NCBI GenBank assembly: GCA_004431415.1
Contig: QPMI01000428.1
Span: 434,001 to 498,000 of the forward strand
Direction of reading: 5' to 3'
DNA length: 64,000 nucleotides
DNA from: Cyanophora paradoxa
Lineage: Eukaryota > Glaucocystophyceae > Cyanophorales > Cyanophoraceae
The position numbers and the translations under genes are program-made. The notes beneath the pieces are model-generated. The model ran no database searches. It was not told where the DNA came from and saw only the letters and a list, made by a program, of their open reading frames with translations. This document shows positions 36,353-46,812 of this stretch, piece after piece (within the stretch, counting starts at the first letter, position 1; every line of letters begins with the position of its first letter).

Positions 36353-37254
36353 AGGCCGCCCCTTACGCTCCCGCGCCGGCTCTGCTGCCCCCCTTCCCCC
36401 CCCCCCCCCCCCCCACCCCCCCCCCGCCTCCAACCCTCCCACCGCGGCCCCGCTGCCCCCCACTCCCACCCCGACCCCGCCCGCGGCCGCGGCCGCGGCC
36501 GCCAAGACCGCCGCCGGCGCCGCTACTTTGTCTGCGCACACTTGACGCCGGATTATTGCGTTATTTCTTTTTCGGCTTTTAAGTTGATTCAATGTTATTT
36601 ATAGTGTTAGTGGTCCTGCACGTGCAGTTGAGCTGTCGAGTTGCGCCACCTGCTTTTTTTCTTTTCAATCGAAATCGTCCGACGGTCGACGTCCGTGAAC
36701 CTGTACATGCACGTTCTGTATGCCGTGATTCGTATACGTAGCTATAACTGCAGCCTCGCAGCTCCATGGCTGTTAACTTATAATTACACTAAACTGCGTT
36801 CTCATATGCATGCGCATGCCGTGTTTCTCATCCCGTGTTTTCTCATGACTTCGTACTCTGCAGAACAAGCATATATATAAGGCGTATTCTTATCATAGTA
36901 TCATTCTGAATCCTGTATTCTGCATTCTGCATTCGAATCTGCATTCTGAATAATCTGTAGCAGTCTAACTTTTGTCATAACTTCGTATTTGAAAGACAAG
37001 GCGGCAAAACTCGCCGCCGTGCAAAAAAGAATCATCTGGTCTCGCAAGACAGGCGGAAGGCTAGACGGGAATATCGATCCACAAAAATAGACGGGAATAT
37101 CGATCCACGAGAGGGGGGGAAAGAACTTTCATTGACTGGGAAAACCGACGGATAGCTCTTGTGTTACAATAATCGATGTTCGAATAGCTCCGATTCTGTA
37201 CGAATAGCTATAGCTAGAGTCATAAATGAAACGAAACATAAATGTTTAGGCAAG
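36353..37254. other. Intergenic between convergent genes
   Basis: 3' flanks of the galactosyltransferase (+) and the first O-mannosyltransferase (-). About 36,397-36,500 is poly-C/CCGCGGCC low complexity. The rest is AT-richer with no exon. An imperfect repeat of the phrase GACGGGAATATCGATCCAC occurs twice near 37,067-37,108. Confidence 0.55.
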
Positions 37255-39570
37255 TCAGCGCCAGCCTTTGAGCCAGACGCGGGCCTCATACTGGGCCTTG
37301 GTGAGGGGCAGGGCGTAGACGAAGGGCGCCCAGTACACGTAGGCGGCGACGACGAGGGCGAGGAGGGCGGCGGCGACGGCCGCGAGGAGGCGGGGGCGGC
37401 CCCCGAAGAGCCGCTCGAGCAGCACCGCGCTCATGTACACGGCGCAGAGGAGCGCCGGGAAGTAGTGATAGAGGAACGTGCACCGCTTGATCGGCACGTA
37501 GCTGCAGGCGCGCGTCAGCTTCGGCGAGGGCGCGCGCGGGGCGCGCGTGCGGGGCGGGGCGGGCGGACGGGAGGAGGTTGAGGAGCCACTCCATTAAGAG
37601 GAAGGCGGTGAGGGAGAGGTAGCGCTGCGAGGCCGCCGAGAAGGGCACCTCGAAAAGCAGCATCGCCCCGCCCACCACCAGCGAGATCGCTGACTTTTGG
37701 CCTCAGCGCCGGGCCCCGCGGCGGGGCGGAGCGGGGGCGGTAGATCTAGAGCGGAGCGGACGCACCGACGAGGATTGAGGTGCCCCACCAGACGGCGGGG
37801 TTGCCGAGGAGGTAGATGCGAGCGAAGAGCTCTTCGCCCGTCTTCGGGTGCTTCCGGGGCGGGCTCGACTGCTCCTGCCAGTAGTAGATGCCACGCTTGT
37901 TCAGCGGCCACGACCACCACTCGGACTGCCACGTGTGCGGCGTCTTGTTGCCCGAGCTCGTCGCGTACATCGTCCGCGTCATCTCCCACGCCTTCTGCAG
38001 GAAGGTGATCGGCTTCGCGGCCGCCCGCTCTTCCGGCGTAAGGCTCCCCTGCCGCCGCGCGCCCCGCCCCGTCAGGGGACAGGAAGGCCGCGGCCTGGCG
38101 GGGCGGGGCGAGGCGGGGCGGGACGGGCCTCGAGGGTGGCGCGGAAGGCAGGAGTCATGAACTTGTCCCCGGGGCCCGAGAGCGGCAGCATGCGGAAGTG
38201 GAGCCACTGCGCCGGCGTCAGGCAGCGGCGACGCGGGGCGGGCGGCGGGGCGGCCGGGCGGGGCGCGCCTGGAAGTAGACGTAGACGAGGACGGGAACGG
38301 CGGCGAGGAAGAGAGCGCGCGTGAGGAGGTCCCCGAAAAGTCGCAGGAGGGAGCCCCGTCCGCGCTTGGCCCGCAGGTTGTACAGCGTCTGCACGGCGGC
38401 GGCTAGGCATTGGAACCGCACTCGGACTCTATCTGGGCCGGCACTAGCTAGCCAGCTAGCTTTAGGCATCTGAAGCTCACCGCGACGACGTGGTGGACCC
38501 CGATGGCGCCCACGGCGGCGAGGGCGGTCCACTTGACGCTCGCCGCGAGGCCTGCCGAGACGCCCGTCGCGACCAGCCAGAAGTAGTAGCCCCGCGAGAA
38601 GAGGCGCCTGTCGTCCTGCGTGTAGCTGTGCAGGCTGCGCCGGCGGGCGCCTCAGCGGCCAGCGAGGGCGGGGCGCGCGGGGCGCACCAGAACGAGCAGA
38701 GCATGGCGAGCGTGATGAAGAAGAACAGGAAGCTGTCGATGAGGATGAGGCGGGACTGGACGAGCAGCGCCGTGTCGAACACGATCATGCACGCCGCCAG
38801 GAACGACGCCGTCAGGGACGCGCCCAGCTGCCTCGCCGTGAAGAACACCAGCGGGCACGTCAGCGCGCTCGCGCTGCCGCGCGGGAGGCGGGTCAGGCTT
38901 TCAAGCAGGCCTAGGGGAGAGCCGCGACCGCATGCGCACAATGCGGGCGCCCCGCGGAGGAGCATGTACGGGACGTGTTGCCCGTCCGCGTACTTGCCTC
39001 TGATGCTCTTGAACTCGAAGTCCCCCCGGTACTCCTTGCTGAAGCCCGCGGCCCACGCCAGAATCATCTTTCCCAGCGGCTGCGGGCGTGCGTTCGACGG
39101 CGCGGACCTCGCTCGGCCCGACCTCCCTCGCGCACCGGATGGATGTCGAAGAAGAACTTGCCCGTGAGATAGCCGTTCGCGAACTTGCCGAAGTGCACCT
39201 GCAGGCCCCGCGCGCGGCGTGAGATGCCGAATGCGGCCGGAAGCGGCGCGCCGACGGCGTGACGGGCCTCGTCGAAGACGACCTCCGGCGGGTTCGAGAG
39301 CATCCAGAAGCGGGTCGCGAACGCGAGGATGCAGATGATGAGGACGAGTCCGAGCGAGTTGTCCTTCGAGCTCGCCCACGTCTGGTCCCACGTCGCGACC
39401 AGCAGCGGGCCCGCCTGCTTCTTCGTGTCCTCCGCGTCCTCTAGCTCCGCGTCGATAGCGCGGGAAGCCGCGTCCGACGGCCTCGACACCACCGGCTCCT
39501 GCTTCCGCCGGCGAACCTCGGAAGTCGCGATATGCGAGCAACGCGGGCACGCCGCTGCATGCCCTGCCAT
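37255..39570 (-). CDS. Protein O-mannosyltransferase, copy 1 (PMT family, lacks MIR domains)
   Basis: A multi-pass ER enzyme that transfers mannose from dolichyl-phosphate-mannose to Ser/Thr of secretory proteins (GT39). The ATG at 39,570 (MAGHAAACPRC) is shared with the second copy. Family landmarks in order: first TM and the loop PPEVVFDE (acidic catalytic pair) continuing VHFGKFANGYLTGKFFFDIH, then PLGKMILAWAAGF and HVPYMLLR; TM block with SRLILIDSFLFFFITLAML; VSAGLAASVKWTAL; LPLSGPGDKFMTPAFRATLE (about 38,130-38,200); and the C-terminal four-TM module with HTWQSEWWSWPLNKRGIYYW (about 37,890) and SYVPIKRCTFLYHYFPALL (37,440-37,500). No MIR repeats lie between the two PMT parts, unlike fungal and animal enzymes of about 750-800 residues. 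Several introns are best read as GC-AG. The stop is at 37,255-37,257. Confidence 0.9.
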
Positions 39571-41652
39571 ATCCGCTAACCAGACGAACACTCTTGGCTA
39601 GCAACGTGCATATGCGGTATGCGCGCTCGCTCGCTCTTGAATGCTCAAGCCCAAGCGGGCCAAGCCCCGCTCAAGCTTGGCCGGCTCAAGCTTGGCCGAC
39701 TAGGGCTCGAAGGGGGGGTATTCAAGTCCAAGCGATCAGCGATGCCCCGCCGGCGCCATCCAATGATCGCGGTCCGCGGCCGCCTACCCAGCTAGCTAAC
39801 AGCTAACAGCTAACAGCTAACATCAGAACCCATGCCATGATGCATGCTAGCTAACAGCTGGCGAACCCGCGCGGCACGCCATGGCCAGTATGCGATCGAG
39901 CCTGCCATATGCATCGCGGGGCGGCTTCTAGCACCGACTCGGCGAGTCAACCCGCGGGCCGGCCGGCCGCTGCCGCGCGCTACGGCAGCTGCGCATGCAG
40001 CCGCGCGCGCGCGCGCGCTAGACCGGCAGCGAGCTCGAGGCAGGCGCTGGCGCGCGGCATGCGATCTAGATCTAGATCTAGCGATAGCGAGGGCGCTATG
40101 TAGATGGCAACAAGCTCAGCTGCATGCGCAGCGCGGGACGTCGACGGACGCGCGGCGGCCGCGGCCGCGCGCGACCGCACGGGACTGAGCCTCGGAGGCG
40201 TGGCGGCCCTGGCGGGCGGCGGCGCGGCTCGCCGGGCGGGGCGGAGGCGCGCGGGGCGGAGGCGCGACTCGCCGGGCGGGGCGGAGGCGCGGCGGGCGGC
40301 GGCGCGGCTTAACGGGCGGGGCGGAGGCGCGCGGGGCGGCGGATCGGCTCTCCAGGCGTGGTAAAGGCGCGACCGGCGGCGGCGCGGCTCACCGGGCGGG
40401 CGGAGGCGCGCGGGGCGGCGGATCGGCTCTCCAGGCGTGGTGAAGGCGCGACCGGCGGCGGCGCGGCTCACCGGGCGGGGCGGAGGCGCGCGGGGCGGCG
40501 GATCGGCACTCCAGGCGTGGCGAAGGCGCGGCGGGCGGCGGCGCGGCTCACCGGGCGGGGCGAAGGCGCGGCGAGCCGCGGCGCGGCTCCCCGGGCGGGG
40601 CGGAGGCGCGGCGGGCGGCGGCGCGGCTCGCCGGGCGGGGCGGCGGGGCGGGGCGGCGGGGCGGCGGAGTGGGGCGGCGGGGCGGCGGAGCGGGGCGGCG
40701 GCGCCGCGGCGCGGCTCGACGGGCGGGGCGGACGCGCGGCGGGTGGCGGCGCGGCTCGCCGGGCGGGGCGGCGGGGCGGCGGAGCAGGGCGGCGGGGCTG
40801 CGGGGCGGGGCGGCGGGGCGGAGGCGCGGCGGGCGGCGGCGCGGCTCGCCTGGCGGGGCGGCGGGGCTGGGCGGCGGGGCGGCGGCACGGCTCGCCAGAC
40901 GGGGCGGCGGGGCGGCGGGGCGGAGGCGCGCCGGGCGGCAGCGCGGCTCGCTGGGCGCCGGCGGGGCCGCCCGGGGCCAAGCCGCGGCGGCGGAGCGGGG
41001 CGGCGGGGCGGCGGTGCGGCTCGATGGGCGGGGCGGACGCACGGCTTAAGTTTCTTCTGCCATTTAGATTTCGCTGCTGCGATAGCGAGCTAATGATCAT
41101 GCATATGATCATGATCGAAGTCTGGCCGACCCAGGCCAACGCCGAGAGAGCGCTAGCTGCAACCTGCAAATGCTGGGTTTGTTGATTTAGCCCCCGGCCA
41201 CCTTGCACATCCTGATCGTGAGACGAGCAGGGGGCGGGGGCGGGAATTCACGCATTGAATTCGAATATCTACATCATGACATGGAAAATTAATCTGTACG
41301 TGGGCCCAAGTATTCGCATGACAGCCTGCAGGCGGATCCCGGAAGTTGAGCTGCTGATCATGAAGGGCCTACAAGTATACGTAGGCTACAACTGGCCGCT
41401 TTCAATGGCTCTCTCGGTAGCGTGGAAAAACGGACTCGGAAACTTGAAAAACGGACTTCCGATCGAGGGAGAGAACGGACGGGAAACTCTTGTGTTAGAA
41501 TGATTAGTGCTGGAATAATAGTCCTTGTTGTAATAATAATGAGAAAATTCTTGTGTTACAGTAAATGATGTTCGAATAGCTCCGATTGTGTACGAATAGC
41601 TATAGCTAGAGTCATAAATGAAATGACGTATGCACGCTTAGGCAAGTCATGA
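39571..41652. other. Spacer between the two O-mannosyltransferase genes
   Basis: Promoter side of copy 1 and 3' flank of copy 2. Contains AGCTAACAGCTAACAGC repeats near 39,790-39,860 and the GC minisatellite at about 40,190-41,045. Open frames across the minisatellite are compositional. No real exon was seen. Confidence 0.6.
40190..41045. repeat. GC-rich minisatellite
   Basis: Degenerate tandem repeats of GGGCGGGGCGGAGGCGCG and GGCGGCGCGGCTCGCCGG, with longer higher-order units (about 79 bp at 40,345-40,520). It is about 85 percent GC or more and strongly strand-asymmetric (G-rich on +). Confidence 0.9.
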
Positions 41653-43988
41653 TCAGCGCCAGCCGCTGAGCCAGATGCGGGCCTCGTACTGGGCCTTGGT
41701 GAGGGGCAGGGCGTAGACGAAGGGCGCCCAGTACACGTAGGCGGCGAAAATGACGGCGAGGAGGGCGGCCGCGACGGCCTTCAGGAGGCGGGGGCGGCCC
41801 CCGAAGACGCGCTCCAGCAGCACGGCGCTCATGTAGATCGCGCAGAGCAGCGCCGGGAAGTAGTGGTAGAGAAATTTCGATCGCGAGATCGATACGTAGC
41901 TGCGCGGGAGGGTGGGCTGGGGTCAGAGAGGGCGAGTGCCGGGGAAAGCAGGGCGGGGCGGGGCGGGCGGACGGGAGGAGGTTGAGTAGCCACTCCATAA
42001 AGAGGAAGGCGGTGAGGGAGAGGTAGCGCTGCGAGGCCGCCGAGAAGGGGACCTCGAAGAGCAGCATCGCCCCGCCCACCACCAGCGAGATCGCTGGCTT
42101 TCGCTCTAAGCGGACGCCGGCGGGGCGGAGCGGGGCGGGAGTGGGGGCACCGACGAGGATTGAGGTGCCCCACCAGACGGCGGGGTTGCCGAGGAGGTAG
42201 ATGCGCGGGAAGAACTCCTCGCGGGTCTTCGGGTGCTTCCGGGGCGGGTTCGACTGCTCCTGCCAGTAGAGGATACCGCGCTTGTTCAGCGGCCACGACC
42301 ACCACTCGGACTGCCACGTGTGCGGGTTCTTGATGCCCGAGTTCGTCGCGTACATCGTCCGCGTCATCTCCCACGTCTTCTGCAGGAAGGTGATCGGCTT
42401 CGCGGCCGCCCGCTCTTCCGGCGTAAGGCTCCCCTGCCGCCGCGCGCCCCGCCCCGTCAGGGGACAGGAAGGCCGCGGCCTGGCGGGGCGGGGCGGGGCG
42501 AGCCTCGAGGGTGGCGCGGAAGGCAGGAGTCATGAACTTGTCCCCGGGGCCCGAGAGCGGCAGCATGCGGAAGTGGAGCCACTGCGCCGGCGTCAGGCGG
42601 CGGCGGCGCGGGGCGCGGGGCGCGGGGCGGCCGGGCGGGGCGCGCCTGGAAGTAGACGTAGACGAGGACGGGAACGGCGGCGAGGAAGAGAGCGCGCGTG
42701 AGGAGGTCCCCGAAAAGTCGCGGGAGGGAGCCCCGTCCGCGCTTGGCCCGCAGGTTGTACAGCGTCTGCGCGGCGGCGGCGGCGGCGGCGGTTCACGATC
42801 AGACTCGGCGCTAGACGTCTCGCAGCCAAGTGGGCGCGAGGGCTCCGCGTGGGCCGCCCCGCAAGCAGACACGGCGCGCGCGGGGGGGCTCACCGCGACG
42901 ACGTGGTGGACCCCGATGGCGCCCACGGCGGCGAGGGCGGTCCACTTGACGCTCGCCGCGAGGCCTGCCGAGACGCCCGTCGCGACCAGCCAGAAGTAGT
43001 AGCCCCGCGAGAAGAGGCGCCTGTCGTCCTGCGTGTAGCTGTGCAGGCTGCGCCGGCGGGCGCCTCAGCGGCCAGCGAGGGCGGGGCGCGCGGGGCGCAC
43101 CAGAACGAGCAGAGCATGGCGAGCGTGATGAAGAAGAACAGGAAGCTGTCGATGAGGATGAGGCGGGACTGGACGAGCAGCGCCGTGTCGAACACGATCA
43201 TGCACGCCGCCAGGAACGACGCCGTCAGGGACGCGCCCAGCTGCCGCGCCGTGAAGAACACCAGCGGGCACGTCAGCGCGCTCGCGCTGCCGCGCGGGAA
43301 GCGGGTCAGGCTTTCAAGCAGGGGTCGAGGGAGAGGGAGCCGCCGCCGCATGCGCACAACGCTGGCGCCCCGCGGAGGAGCATGTACGGGACGTGTTGCC
43401 CGTCCGCGTACTTGTCTCTGATGCTCTTGAACTCGAAGTCCCCCCGGTACTCCTTGCTGAAGCCCGCGGCCCACGCCAGAATCATCTTTCCCAGCGGCTG
43501 CGGGCGTGCGTTCGTCGGCGCGGACCTCGCTCGGCCCGACCTCCCTCGCTCACCGGATGGATGTCGAAGAAGAACTTGCCCGTGAGATAGCCGTTCGCGA
43601 ACTTGCCGAAGTGCACCTGCAGGTCCCGCGCGCGGCATGAGATGTCGTATGTGGCGGGAAGCGGCGCGCCGGCGGCGTGACGGGCCTCGTCGAAGACGAC
43701 CTCCGGCGGGTTCGAGAGCATCCAGAAGCGGGTCGCGAACGCGAGAATGCAGATGATGAGGACGAGTCCGAGCGAGTTGTCCTTCGAGCTCGCCCACGTC
43801 TGGTCCCACGTCGCGACCAGCAGCGGGCCCGCCTGCTTCTTCGTGTCCTCCGCGTCCTCTAGCTCCGCGTCGATAGCGCGGGAAGCTGCGCCCGACGGCC
43901 TCGACGCCGCCGGCTCCTGCTTCCGCCGGCGAACCTCGGAAGTCGCGATATGCGAGCAACGCGGGCACGCCGCTGCATGCCCTGCCAT
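41653..43988 (-). CDS. Protein O-mannosyltransferase, copy 2 (PMT family, lacks MIR domains)
   Basis: A tandem duplicate of the gene about 4.4 kb upstream on the map, same strand and same exon order. It starts at the same MAGHAAACPRC ATG (43,988). Catalytic VVFDE, HFGKFANGYLTGKFFFDIHP, PLGKMILAWAAGF, SRLILIDSFLFFFITLAML, SGPGDKFMTPAFRATLE and SEWWSWPLNKRGI are all present, so it looks functional. Most exons are nearly identical to copy 1. The last exon differs clearly (SYVSISRSKFLYHYFPALL; LAVIFAAYVYW; ARIWLSGWR), and so do two introns. Similarity extends into the 3' flank (the ATGTTCGAATAGCTCCGATT stretch) and stops just upstream of the ATG, so the two copies probably have different promoters. 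Confidence 0.9.
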
Positions 43989-44405
43989 TTCCGCTAAGCA
44001 GCGGGACACTCCTGGGCCGTCCTGGCTGACCCCGCTCACCAGCCGCACACCGCTACCCCCCGTACCCGCTGCACATGCAAGCTCGCACGAGCCTCGAGCT
44101 CGGGGCTCTTGACCGCCGAATTCGAACAGCTCAAACTTGAGCTCGAGCTCAAGCCGCCGCTGGCTATCTGTTGGGCTTGAGGGTGGAGGGGTACGAAAGA
44201 CCAGGCGGGCGGGCGGCGGGCGCGGCAGCTAGCGCTCGCGCGGCGGCTCACGGCGGCTCGCGCGGCATGCTCTCGCGCGCCGGGCTGGAGCCGATCCAAG
44301 GCCAGGGCCAGCAGGTCGGCGCCCGGCGAATTAAAGCGCAGAATTCAAATTAAAGCTTATAATTAAGGCGGCCGGCAGACAGAGAGGAGGGCGCGCGGCC
44401 GGACT
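43989..44405. other. Intergenic between O-mannosyltransferase copy 2 and the KDO transferase gene
   Basis: 5' flank of the O-mannosyltransferase and 3' flank of the KDO transferase gene, both on the minus strand. Contains a GAGCTCGAGCTC cluster. No exon or RNA gene seen. Confidence 0.5.
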
Positions 44406-46480
44406 CTAGAACTCGAGGGCGCCCCGCAGGACGGGCCGCAGGGCCGCCGCCACTCGCTCCACGACGCCCTCCCCCAGCGCCGCCGCCGCCCGCCCCGCCG
44501 CCCGGCCCCGCCTGAGGGGGCCGCCCTCAGAAAAGGGGAGCGAGAGGCGGGCGCGGGCGGGCGCCGGCGCCGGCGCGCCTCTGTGCCTCGGCGGGGTCCG
44601 ACAGGAGAGAGGCGAGCGCCGTCTGGAGTTCCCCCTCGCTCGCGACCTGCGCGCGGGCGCCGGCGCCGCCCGCTGGAAGCTTGAGAGAGGGGTACGAGAG
44701 GGGAGTGGCGAGAGGCGCAGGCCGCACGGTCCAAAGGGCGTCGGGTTCGATTCCGGCCAGGTCCGAAGCAACGCCCGCGAAGTTCTCCGTGTGAGGGCCC
44801 TGCGCGAAGCGGCGAGGTCGGGGGTACTACGTGGATCCGTGCACGGCGAGGCGGGGGTACAGACCTGCAGGACGGCGCAGGAGGCGGCGGCGGGCTCGAG
44901 GAAATTGTGGCCCCCGATCCCTGGGTACAGCGATCCGCCCACGAAGCAGGCGGGCACGCAAGCGTAGAACGCGGGGAGCTCGCCTGTACCCCCCACCGCC
45001 GGCCTCGGCGGAGGGCTGAAAGAAGAAAGCGGGCAGGAGGGGTACCGAGCGTGTCGACGATGTAGACGGCTGTACCCGGGAGGAGGGGCTCGCCGAGGGA
45101 TCGCCGGGCGGAGCGGAGGCCCCGGGTGGCGGCGAGGGCGGCGGCGGCGGCCCCCCGCTCCGGGTGCCGGGGGGCGAGGATCGTAAGGAGGCCGGGGTAC
45201 GTCGAAGCCAGCGCCGCGTGCGCCCCCAGCGCCGCTGTTTGCGCGCTCGCGTCGGGGGTACAGCGAAATATGCGGGCGGGGGGGGGGGGGGGGGGGGAGG
45301 CAAGGCGGGGGCACGCACCCTCCTCCTCGCCCTCGTGCGTGCTGGCCGCGAGCCAGGCGGGCCTACCCCCGATCGCCTCCCGCAGCGCGGTGCACTCTAG
45401 AGAGTTCGGGTCGGTCCGGCGCGACGCTGCCGTGGGTCAGAGGCGAGCGACGGGGGGTGGGAGGGCAGCAGGAAGGGGGTACCCGATTTTAGGTTGCCGA
45501 GGAAGGCGGGGGAGGGGGCGCCGAGGGCGGAGAAGCGAGCCCGGTCGGCGTCGGACTGGCAGAGGACGAGGCGGAAGCAGCGGGCGAGGAGGTATCGGGC
45601 GACGCCGCGCGCCGGCGCCGCGCGCGCCCAGCGGCCCTCCGACCGCCGCGACATGCGCGCGTTCACAAGCGCCAGCGGCACCTGATGCCGGCTGAGCTCG
45701 GACGGGGAAGGAGAGGGGTACGCGAATGCGCACGCCGCGGAGGTCCGCGGCGCGGCGGACGAGGTTGGGCCACAGCTCGGATTCGAAGAAGAGCCCCACT
45801 GTGGGCCGCCAGCGATCCAGGAACCGATCGATGGAAGGCGGGTGATCCAGCGGAGCCATCTGAGCGACGGTTGCTGAGGCGGGGCGCGGGCCGGGGAGCG
45901 GAGAGCGGGCCGGGGCTGACCTGGCAGCGGAATCGGGGGCCGTCGCGGCGCCGCATGAGAGCGTAGGCGCCGGCCGTGCCGACTGTTAGGAGAAAGAACG
46001 CCTCCGGATACTCGCCCTCCAGACGCGAGAGCAGCGGCAGCGTCGAGAGCGCCTCGCCTGGCGCGCGCAAGTGCCGGCTCAATGCGAGCGGCCGGTCGGC
46101 CGTGCGAGCCGGCTAGCTTACCGACGGAGACCGCGTGCAGCCACACCGTCCTGCGCGAGCCGTCGGTCCCGGCGGACGAGCCGCGGCCCCACTTCTGCGC
46201 CTCGGCCTCCGCCGCGTCCGCATCGCCGAGCCCGTGCTCCCGCAGCTGCCTCCGGAGCCGCTGCAGGAACAAGGCCGAGTAGAGAGACGGCAGCAGGTGC
46301 GTGGTCGCGCGCTCGTACGCCTGCAGGGCCCAGGGCGCTGCCGGCGGGCCTGGCAACCGGACATCGGCCGCCTGGAGCGCGCGGGCCGCGAGGGCGCGTA
46401 CCGACGTGTGAGGAGGTGGTCAGCAACCTGCGAGAGAGCAGCAGCGCTGCCGCGCCGCCGGCGACGACCGTCCACCGCAT
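44406..46480 (-). CDS. kdtA: 3-deoxy-D-manno-octulosonic acid (KDO) transferase, GT30
   Basis: Transfers KDO from CMP-KDO to a lipid A-type acceptor; in plants the homologue is organellar. The ATG at 46,480 gives a hydrophobic, Arg-containing N terminus (WTVVAGGAAALLLSRRLLTT) that could be a membrane anchor or a transit peptide. Exons in order: TVWLHAVSVGE joined to ALSTLPLLSRLEGEYPEAFF (about 46,160 to 46,030); VGLFFESELWPNLVRRAADL (about 45,770); LVNARMSRRSEGRW (about 45,650); CQSDADRARFSALGAP then FLGNLK (about 45,500-45,570); WLAASTHEGEEEG (about 45,330); TILAPRHPERG (about 45,170); ELPAFYACVPACFVGGSLYP and GGHNFLEPAAAS (about 44,890-44,985); GPHTENFAGVASDLAG (about 44,790); and a C-terminal helix ending at TAG 44,406-44,408. 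The catalytic Glu of SVGE, the ESELWPN block and the HNFLEP donor site are intact. Confidence 0.88.
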
Positions 46481-46812
46481 GTTTTGGGGTACGCGGTCAA
46501 TTAACGCGGGCGCTCCAACGACAAGGCAACGGCTCAGCGGGATGTCGGCTGGGCTCAGTAGGGCGAGTTCATCGACTCAGGTGGGCCCCAGGCCCTCCTC
46601 CCGACAGGCCAGCAAGGTCCGGCTCCAAACGTCTCCCCGCGGCCCTGCCACGCTCTCACACCCAAGCACCGTGCAGCTCTCGGTGAACACGAGCTTGAAC
46701 CGCACAAAGAGCGCCGCCAGCGTCCGAACGCTGAACCTTTCTGGTCTGCGGCGCTGCTTCCCCGTGCCGATCTGGCGGCCCGCGCTGAGCGCCCCCGCGC
46801 GCAGGCTCGGTT

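Noticed and set aside
37159-37581. Plus-strand open frame opposite the last O-mannosyltransferase exon
   Set aside because: Shadow of the conserved terminal TM exon on the minus strand.
40104-41208. Several Gly/Arg- or Pro/Arg-rich proteins between the O-mannosyltransferase genes
   Set aside because: Translations of a GC minisatellite on both strands, without conserved sequence or splice structure.
44725-44760. GGGTTCGATTCC, similar to a tRNA T-arm (B box)
   Set aside because: It lies in and beside a conserved exon of the KDO transferase and no cloverleaf can be formed around it.
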